Shown one piece after another: positions 58,320 through 64,000 of a stretch of 64,000 nt of DNA. The notes below the pieces were generated by a model, which was given only the letters and a program-made list of their open reading frames with translations, did no database searches and had not been told where the DNA came from. The translations under genes were made by a program, and so were the position numbers. The DNA is from Amycolatopsis jiangsuensis (lineage in GTDB: Bacteria; Actinomycetota; Actinomycetes; Mycobacteriales; Pseudonocardiaceae): NCBI RefSeq assembly GCF_014204865.1, contig NZ_JACHMG010000001.1, positions 4,366,501 to 4,430,500 on the forward strand, given 5' to 3'. Position 1 is the stretch's first letter. Every line of letters begins with the position of its first letter.

Positions 58320-59548
58320 CAGCCCGCACCTCCGGAGAGCACGCCGAACAGGCCGGACAGCCCGCTGCCGCGCGAGGGTTGCCCGCCGCCCTGGCCGCCG
58401 CTCGCGTCCGGCTGCCGCTGCCCGTTCCCGGACTGACCGGGGATGGGCAACGGGGGCGGCTGGTTCGACGGTGTGCCGTCGACTCCGCCGGTCAGCCCGG
58501 GCACCGGCAGGACGCCGTCCAGCCCGTTCTGCCTGCTGCGGCCGAGGTTGTCGATGATGTCCTTCAGGTTCAGATCGACGTCGAGGAACAGGTTGAAGTA
58601 GTCCCCCTTGACGTCGTTGTAGGCCTGGTCGGTGAACGGGAAGGTCAGCAGGATCTCCAGCGCCTTCGGCAGGTCGTTGCCCGCCTCGCCGAGCTTCTGC
58701 AGGGTCGGGGTGAGTGCCTTGAGATCGGCCACCAGGTCCGCCTTGCTCTTGTTCACCGTGTCGGTCGCGACGCCGGAGAGGTTGTTCAGCGCGTTGAGCA
58801 TCGTCACCAGCTGCCCGCGCTGCTGCTCCAGCACGCCGAGCCCGGGCCCGAGGTTGTCCACCGCGCCGACCAGCTTGTCCTTCTGGTCGTTCAGCGTCAT
58901 GGACAGCCGGTTGAGTCCGTCGAGGGCGCGGGTGATGTTCGCCGACTGCTGATCGAGGTTGCGCACCAGCTCGTTCGCGTTGTCCAGCAGCGCCTTGATG
59001 TCCGGCTCCCGGCCGGAGGTGGCGTTGTTGAGCTCCTTGGTGATGGTGTTGAGCTGTTCGACGCCACCACCGTTGAGCAGCAGCGACAGCGCGCCGAGCA
59101 CCTCTTCGACCTCGACGTCGCGGCCGGTGCGGGCGAGCGGGATGGTCGCGCCGTTCGTGAGCTGTCCCTGCCCCTGGTCGTCACCGGGCGAGGCCAGCTC
59201 CACGTACTTCTCGCCGAGCAGGCTCGACTGCTTCACGTTGGCCATCGCGTTGGCCGGAAGCTTGACGTCGCCGTTGACCTGCACGGTCACCTCGGCGTGC
59301 CAGCCGTCCGGCGTGAGCCCGATCGACTTCACCTGGCCCACCGGGACCTCGTTGACCTTGACCCCGGACTGCGGCACCAGGTCCAGCACGTCCTGGAACT
59401 GGATCTTCAGCTCGTAGGAGTGGTCGCCGAGGTCGGCCCCGCCGGGCAGTGGGACGTCGTAGATGCCGGAAAAGCCGCAGCCGCTCAGCAGCAGGGCCGA
59501 CACCGTGGTCACGATGCCCGCGGCGGAAAGCTTCGTCAGTCGCTTCAC
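58319..59548 (-). CDS. Mce family lipoprotein MceE (LprK-like)
   Basis: The lipoprotein member of the Mce complex. The 409-residue protein has a signal peptide with the lipobox LLSGCGFSG, so Cys24 would be lipidated. The MlaD domain follows (DHSYELKIQFQDVLDLVPQS, then SLLGEKYVELASPG). A helical needle region lies at about 120-330, and a Pro/Gly/Gln-rich end (about 360-409) completes it. Position five of six in the operon is the normal place for the lipoprotein. Confidence 0.92.
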   Translation of the reverse strand: MKRLTKLSAAGIVTTVSALLLSGCGFSGIYDVPLPGGADLGDHSYELKIQFQDVLDLVPQSGVKVNEVPVGQVKSIGLTPDGWHAEVTVQVNGDVKLPANAMANVKQSSLLGEKYVELASPGDDQGQGQLTNGATIPLARTGRDVEVEEVLGALSLLLNGGGVEQLNTITKELNNATSGREPDIKALLDNANELVRNLDQQSANITRALDGLNRLSMTLNDQKDKLVGAVDNLGPGLGVLEQQRGQLVTMLNALNNLSGVATDTVNKSKADLVADLKALTPTLQKLGEAGNDLPKALEILLTFPFTDQAYNDVKGDYFNLFLDVDLNLKDIIDNLGRSRQNGLDGVLPVPGLTGGVDGTPSNQPPPLPIPGQSGNGQRQPDASGGQGGGQPSRGSGLSGLFGVLSGGAG

Positions 59549-59550
59549 GG

Positions 59551-60729
59551 TCAGCTCCCCGTCCCGTAGACCTGGCCCTGCAACGGGAGCGGCAGTGGCG
59601 GCAGCTTGCCGTTCTGCATCGCCTGCAGTGCCTGGGCCACCGAAGGCAGCGGAACCAGCTTGTCGACCACGCCGGCGATCGAATCACAGGCCGTGCCGAG
59701 CAGCTGCTTGGTCACGTCGGTCTGCTTGAGCAGGCTGCAGGCCATCACCAGCGGCGGCTGGGTCAGCTCGTTGAGCAGCGGCCGCGCGTCGAGCGTGCCG
59801 GACGAGCCGTTGTAGGCGCCGACGATGTTGGAGAGCGCGACCGGCGCGATGTCCAGGATCTCCGCGAGCGAGCTGCGCTGGTCCACCAGCACCTTGGTCA
59901 CACTGGCCAGCTTGTCCACATTGGACTTCAACCGGCCGCGGTTGCGTTCGATGAAGCCCTGCACCGACTGCAGCGTCGTGCCCAGCTGCTGGACCGTGGC
60001 CGCCAGGTCGTCCTTCTCCCCGGCGAGGAACCCGCTGACGTCGGCCAGCTGGTTCTCGAACTGGTGCACCTGCCCGTCGCTGTTGGCCAGCGTCTGGGAG
60101 AACCGGCCGAGGTTCTGCACGGTCTGGAACAGGTCGTCCTTGTTCCCGGCCAGCGTGCCGGAGGCCTTGCCGAGCTTGGTGATCGTGTCGTGCAGTGCCT
60201 GCCCGTTGCCGTCCAGGTTGTTCGCCGTGGTGTTCAGCAGGTCCGACAGCGAACCGTTCTTGTTCGCGCCGTTCGGACCGAGGGTTTCACTCACCTTGGC
60301 CAGGCTGGCCGCGAGCTGGTCCACCTCGAGCGGCACCTCGGTGCGGTCGAGGCCGATCACCGCGCCGTCGGAGATCCGCGGCCCGCCGGTGTAGGCCGGG
60401 GCGAGCTGCACGTACCGGTCGCTGACCAGCGACGGTGACACGATGACCGCCTTGGCGTCGGCGGGCACCGGTACCGAGCGGTCGTACTCGACGTCCACCT
60501 GCACCTGCTTGCCCATGGGCTGAACCTTGGTCACCGTGCCCACGTCGACTCCGAGCATCCGCACGCTGTTGCCCTCGTAGAGGCCGACGGCGCCGGAGAA
60601 GTAGGCCGTCAGGTGGTGGCGGCCGGCGTCCTTGAGCGTCCACCAGAGACCGCCGGCGACCGCGAGCGCCAGCACGATCGCGATGGTCACGCCCCGCGTG
60701 AGCGACTGGCCGAAGCGGGTGTCGGTCAT
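59551..60729 (-). CDS. Mce family protein MceD
   Basis: A 392-residue Mce subunit starting MTDTRFGQSLTRGVTIAIVL, with its ATG overlapping the mceC stop (ATGA). One membrane helix (about 13-32), the MlaD domain (about 42-115: HLTAYFSGAVGLYEGNSVRM, then SDRYVQLAPAYTGG), then a coiled region to about 320 and a tail with two cysteines. The MlaD domains of the six proteins form a hexameric ring; the helices form the tunnel. Confidence 0.9.
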   Translation of the reverse strand: MTDTRFGQSLTRGVTIAIVLALAVAGGLWWTLKDAGRHHLTAYFSGAVGLYEGNSVRMLGVDVGTVTKVQPMGKQVQVDVEYDRSVPVPADAKAVIVSPSLVSDRYVQLAPAYTGGPRISDGAVIGLDRTEVPLEVDQLAASLAKVSETLGPNGANKNGSLSDLLNTTANNLDGNGQALHDTITKLGKASGTLAGNKDDLFQTVQNLGRFSQTLANSDGQVHQFENQLADVSGFLAGEKDDLAATVQQLGTTLQSVQGFIERNRGRLKSNVDKLASVTKVLVDQRSSLAEILDIAPVALSNIVGAYNGSSGTLDARPLLNELTQPPLVMACSLLKQTDVTKQLLGTACDSIAGVVDKLVPLPSVAQALQAMQNGKLPPLPLPLQGQVYGTGS

Positions 60730-61712
60730 TTGTCGTAACACCCCTTCTGGTTGAGCGGTCCGAACGAGGGCAGCACCAGCCCGCAGATGTAGTTGTCGAA
60801 CCAATGCCCGGTGCCGATGGTGTTGTTGAAGGTCCGGATGAACGGCGCGAACTTGGCCAGCCCCTGTGCCAGCGAGTCCTGGTTGCGCTGCAGCATCGAG
60901 GTCAGCTGGTCGAGCTGGGTGAGCACCGGGTCGAGCTGCTTGTCGTTGTCGTCGACGAGCCCCTGCAGCTGGGTGCCCAGGTCACGGGCGCCCTGGAGCA
61001 GGGCGTGGATCGCCTGCTCACGCTTGGAGATCTCGTCCAGCAGCTTGTTGCCGTCGGTGATCAGCTTCTGCACCTCGGCGTCGCGGTCGACCAGCGTCTG
61101 CGACACCTGGCGGGTGTTGGCCAGCAGGGTCGACAGCTGCGAGTCCCGCTTGGCGATGGTGTCCGACAGCTTGGACAGCCCGGACAGCGTGCCCTTCACG
61201 TCCTGCGGCGTGTTCGCGAAGGTCTGGCTGATCGCGTCGAAGCTCTGCGCCAGCTGGTCGGTGTCGATGTTGTCGACCGTCTGGGACAACCCTCGGAAGG
61301 CGTCGAGCACGTCGTAGGGGGACATCGTGCGGTCCCGCGGGATCGGGTTGCCCGGGCTCAGGTCACCGGCGCCCTGCGGATCCAGCGACAGGTACTTCTG
61401 GCCCAGCAGGGTCTTGATCTTGATCGCCGCGGTCGTCTTGTTCCCGAGCCAGGCGCCCTTGACCTTGAACGAGACCTTGACGCTGGCGCCGTCCAGCTCG
61501 ATGTCGGACACCTCACCGACCTTGACCCCGGCGACGCGCACGTCGTTGTCCGTGGTCAGCCCGGCCGCCTCGGCGAACTCCGCGCTGTAGGTCGTGCCAC
61601 CGCCGATCACCGGCAGGTCCTCGGAGTTGAGCGCGGCGATCATGCCGAGCACCAGCACCGCGAGGCCGACCAGCGCGATCGGGATCGGGTTGCGCTTCTG
61701 GAAGGACTTCAT
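60726..61712 (-). CDS. Mce family protein MceC
   Basis: A 328-residue Mce subunit from ATG 61712 (MKSFQKRNPIPIALVGLAVL), four-base overlap with mceB. It has a helix at about 9-28, the MlaD domain (TTYSAEFAEAAGLTTDNDVR, then LLGQKYLSLDPQGAG) and a helical needle region from about 130 to 290. A short end follows with CGLVLPSFGPLNQKGCYDK. It is the shortest of the group except for MceB. Confidence 0.9.
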   Translation of the reverse strand: MKSFQKRNPIPIALVGLAVLVLGMIAALNSEDLPVIGGGTTYSAEFAEAAGLTTDNDVRVAGVKVGEVSDIELDGASVKVSFKVKGAWLGNKTTAAIKIKTLLGQKYLSLDPQGAGDLSPGNPIPRDRTMSPYDVLDAFRGLSQTVDNIDTDQLAQSFDAISQTFANTPQDVKGTLSGLSKLSDTIAKRDSQLSTLLANTRQVSQTLVDRDAEVQKLITDGNKLLDEISKREQAIHALLQGARDLGTQLQGLVDDNDKQLDPVLTQLDQLTSMLQRNQDSLAQGLAKFAPFIRTFNNTIGTGHWFDNYICGLVLPSFGPLNQKGCYDK

Positions 61713-62740
61713 CCGGTGCACCTCTCCCGGTTGGAGGGCAGCAGCGGCACGTTGACCTCTTGGTTGACCAGCGGCGGCAGGGAGACGCTCCCCTTGACCT
61801 CGCAGGCGTAGAAGTTGAACCACGAGCCGTAGTCCGCGGTCTGTGTGAGCGCCGAGACCTTCTTCGGCAGAAACTGGAGGAAGTGCTCGACCACCGGCTC
61901 GTTCTTGTTGAGCTTCGTGGTCAGGTCACCCAGCGCGGCGATGTCGTCCTTGAGCGGCTGGCGCGCGTCGCCGAGGAGGCCGGCGGTGGTGTCCGCCAGC
62001 GTGCCGAGGCTTTCGATCGCGTCACCGATCGGCTTGCGGTCCGCGGCAAGGCCGGACACCAGCTGCTGCAGGTTCACGATCAGCGTGTTCAGCTGCGGGG
62101 TGTGCGCGTTGACCGTGTCCAGCACCGTGTTGAGGTTGTCGATGACCTCACCGATGACCTGGTCCTTGTCCGCGATCGTGGTGGTCAGCGACGCGGTGTG
62201 CGACAGCAGGCTCTCCACCGTGCCGCCCTCGCCCTGCAGTACCTGGATGATCTCGTAGGACAGCTTGTTCACGTCGTCCGGGTTGAGCGCGGTGAACAGC
62301 GGTTTGAAGCCGTTGAACAGCTCGGTCAGGTCCAGTGCCGGCGTGGTGCGTTCGAGCGGGATGCTCTCGCCCGGCCGGAGCATGGCGCCGGAGGCGGCGG
62401 TGCCCTCACCGAGCGCGACGTAGCGCTGGCCGACCAGGTTGCGGAACTTGATCTGCGCGGTGACCCCGGCCGGCAGCCGGCGCCCGGCGTCCACCTCGAA
62501 CTCCACCTCCGCCTGGCGCTTGTCGACGATCTTGATGTCCTTGACCTGGCCGACCCGGACGCCGGCGATGCGCACGTCGTCGTTCGGCAGCAGCTGCGTG
62601 GCGTCGGTGAACCGCGCCGAGTACTCGTTGACGCTGGTGGTGTTGATGTTCGCGATGCTGATCCCGAGAATCGTGGTGAGCAGGACCGTGACCACCAGGA
62701 AGATGCCCAGCTTGATCAGCGGCGCGGCGAGGCCCCTCAT
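61709..62740 (-). CDS. Mce family protein MceB
   Basis: A 343-residue Mce subunit: helix at about 9-30 (LGIFLVVTVLLTTILGISIA), MlaD domain (VNEYSARFTDATQLLPNDDV, then LVGQRYVALGEGT) and a coiled region. The C-terminus has two cysteines (FYACEVK and RERCTG). Overlaps mceA and mceC by four bases each, so the operon is tightly coupled. Confidence 0.9.
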   Translation of the reverse strand: MRGLAAPLIKLGIFLVVTVLLTTILGISIANINTTSVNEYSARFTDATQLLPNDDVRIAGVRVGQVKDIKIVDKRQAEVEFEVDAGRRLPAGVTAQIKFRNLVGQRYVALGEGTAASGAMLRPGESIPLERTTPALDLTELFNGFKPLFTALNPDDVNKLSYEIIQVLQGEGGTVESLLSHTASLTTTIADKDQVIGEVIDNLNTVLDTVNAHTPQLNTLIVNLQQLVSGLAADRKPIGDAIESLGTLADTTAGLLGDARQPLKDDIAALGDLTTKLNKNEPVVEHFLQFLPKKVSALTQTADYGSWFNFYACEVKGSVSLPPLVNQEVNVPLLPSNRERCTG

Positions 62741-64000
62741 TTGACCGTCACCTCCGCGCCCCGGTACAGCGGGCCGACCAGCAGCGAGCCCCAGCCCGGG
62801 AACTGGTTCTGCGACATCCCGACCTCGGGACCGACCAACGCGCCGAGGAACTGGTTCTCCGCCGCGGTGTTGGCCGGGTTGCCGCCGGCCGCGCCACCGC
62901 CGTTGACGCCGGCGGCGTCGGCCTTGAAGTTGGCCGGGTTCAGGCCCTGGCCCACGGTGTTCGGGCCGGTGGTGTGCTTCGTGCCGTCCTTGTACGGGCC
63001 GTCCGGCGGCTCCTGCGGGAACGGGTCCGGTGCCGGGTGCAGGTCGTAGCAGCGCGGGCCGCGCTTGTCCTCGAACCGCGGTTCCTCACCCGGCTTGTAG
63101 GCGCCCCGGTTCACCACGATCTCGAGCTTCGCGTGCAGGCCGGGCTCGCGGGTGCCCTTGCCCAGCGCCTTGTCGACCTCCGGCACGATCTTCGCCATCT
63201 GGCCGATCACGCACGGATACTCCGGCGAGTACTTGGCCAGCAGTTCCGCCGTCGGGCGTGCGGTGTCGGCGAGGCTGATGATGTTCTGCGAGTTGGCCTC
63301 CAGGAACGACTGGAGGTCCTGCGACGCGGTGGTGAGATTGCCGTAGAGGCTCGACAGGTTCTTCTGCTCGTCGACCACGGTGCGCGTGGTCGTGCTCAGG
63401 TTGTCCAGGCTCTGCACCAGATCCGGCGCGGACGAGTTCAGGTTCCCGGAGAACTCGGTGAGTGCCTTGAGGTCGTGCTGCAGCTGCGGTTCGTGCGGGT
63501 TCAGCTCGCCGAGGTAGTTCCCCAGCTGCGAAAGCGTTTCACCGAGCGGCTTGCCCCGGCCCTCGAGCGCGGTGGAGATCGCGCTGAGCGTGCTGGACAG
63601 CTTCTGCGGCTGCACCGCCTGCAGCACCGGCATCAGGTGCTCCAGCGCCTGGTCCAGCTCGATGGCGCCGGAGGTGCGGTCCTGCGGGATCACGTCACCG
63701 TCGGCGAGCGTTTCCGACGACCGGTCCTGCGGGATCTGCAGCGACACGTAGCGCTCACCGAACAGCGTCTTCGGCAGGAAACGCGCGGACACGTTCTCCG
63801 GGATCAGGTTCACCGAATCCGGGTTCAGCGCCAGCGTCAGCTCGGCCCCGTCCGCGGTCGCGCTGATGTGCTCGACCGACCCGACGATCAGCCCACGCAC
63901 CTTCACGTCGGACTGTTCGAGCAGCTGGTTGCCGATCTTGTCGGCCTCCAGCTTCACCGTGACGAACTTCGAGAACGCCTTGTCGTACAAGGCGATGCTG
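62737..64000 (-). CDS. Mce family protein MceA, N-terminus beyond the window
   Basis: First Mce subunit of the operon, 421 codons visible. The frame is open to base 64000 (SIALYDKAFSKFVTVKLEAD), and the missing part is the membrane helix and start. The MlaD domain is at about 15-95 of the visible part (VKVRGLIVGSVEHISATADG, then LFGERYVSLQIPQD). It is followed by a long helical region and a Pro/Gly-rich tail with three cysteines (YPCVIGQM, GPRCYD among them). The YrbE permeases and the Mkl/MceG ATPase should be encoded just beyond the edge. Confidence 0.92.
   Translation of the reverse strand, partial: SIALYDKAFSKFVTVKLEADKIGNQLLEQSDVKVRGLIVGSVEHISATADGAELTLALNPDSVNLIPENVSARFLPKTLFGERYVSLQIPQDRSSETLADGDVIPQDRTSGAIELDQALEHLMPVLQAVQPQKLSSTLSAISTALEGRGKPLGETLSQLGNYLGELNPHEPQLQHDLKALTEFSGNLNSSAPDLVQSLDNLSTTTRTVVDEQKNLSSLYGNLTTASQDLQSFLEANSQNIISLADTARPTAELLAKYSPEYPCVIGQMAKIVPEVDKALGKGTREPGLHAKLEIVVNRGAYKPGEEPRFEDKRGPRCYDLHPAPDPFPQEPPDGPYKDGTKHTTGPNTVGQGLNPANFKADAAGVNGGGAAGGNPANTAAENQFLGALVGPEVGMSQNQFPGWGSLLVGPLYRGAEVTVK

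Overview
The window is high-GC actinobacterial chromosome. The gene content fits a Pseudonocardiaceae genome, most probably Amycolatopsis or a close relative. Three things point there: an ESX-4-type type VII secretion locus beside truA, complete alpha, spc, S10 and str ribosomal operons with rpoBC, and an Mce operon that ends next to rpoB. No tRNA, rRNA, IS element, prophage or CRISPR array was seen.

Region by region. (1) Bases 1-10113 hold a type VII secretion locus: eccC(-), eccD(+), mycP(+), two small EspC/WXG100-like genes(-), eccB(-), eccE(+) and an unknown gene coupled to eccE. The order and orientation of eccC-eccD-mycP-eccB beside truA match mycobacterial ESX-4. EccE is present and carries a collagen-like Gly/Pro-rich head. 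(2) 10189-11813: a secreted S33 peptidase and a broken Doc toxin remnant. (3) 11836-34366, all on the minus strand: rpsL-rpsG-fusA-tuf, rpsJ to rplO, secY-adk-map, and infA-rpmJ-rpsM-(new small ORF)-rpsK-rpsD-rpoA-rplQ-truA. Strong hairpins separate the transcription units. (4) 34723-35442: a 50-residue hypothetical protein and a GNAT acetyltransferase. (5) 35470-40246: a minus-strand run encoding a secreted beta-propeller, a CopD-like membrane protein with a periplasmic-binding-like domain, two tiny exported paralogous peptides and an MmpS-like protein. I know of no described system with this composition. (6) 40857-46369: a YbaB-like protein, a WXG100-like protein, a large type VII effector-like protein and a membrane protein, followed by a decayed second effector and an intact second membrane protein. 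(7) 46490-53994: rpoC and rpoB. (8) 54606-55190: secreted chorismate mutase. (9) 55289-64000: two Mce-associated genes and mceF-E-D-C-B-A; mceA runs off the right edge.

How the parts relate. The ESX core at the left edge is the likely export machine for the WXG/EspC-like products beside it, and possibly for the distant island at 40857-46369, which has substrates but no machine. The Mce operon encodes a cell-envelope lipid importer; its permease and ATPase genes should lie just beyond base 64000. The most interesting candidates for something undescribed are the propeller/CopD-like/peptide/MmpS cluster, the duplicated type VII effector-membrane protein island, and the small gene wedged between rpsM and rpsK.
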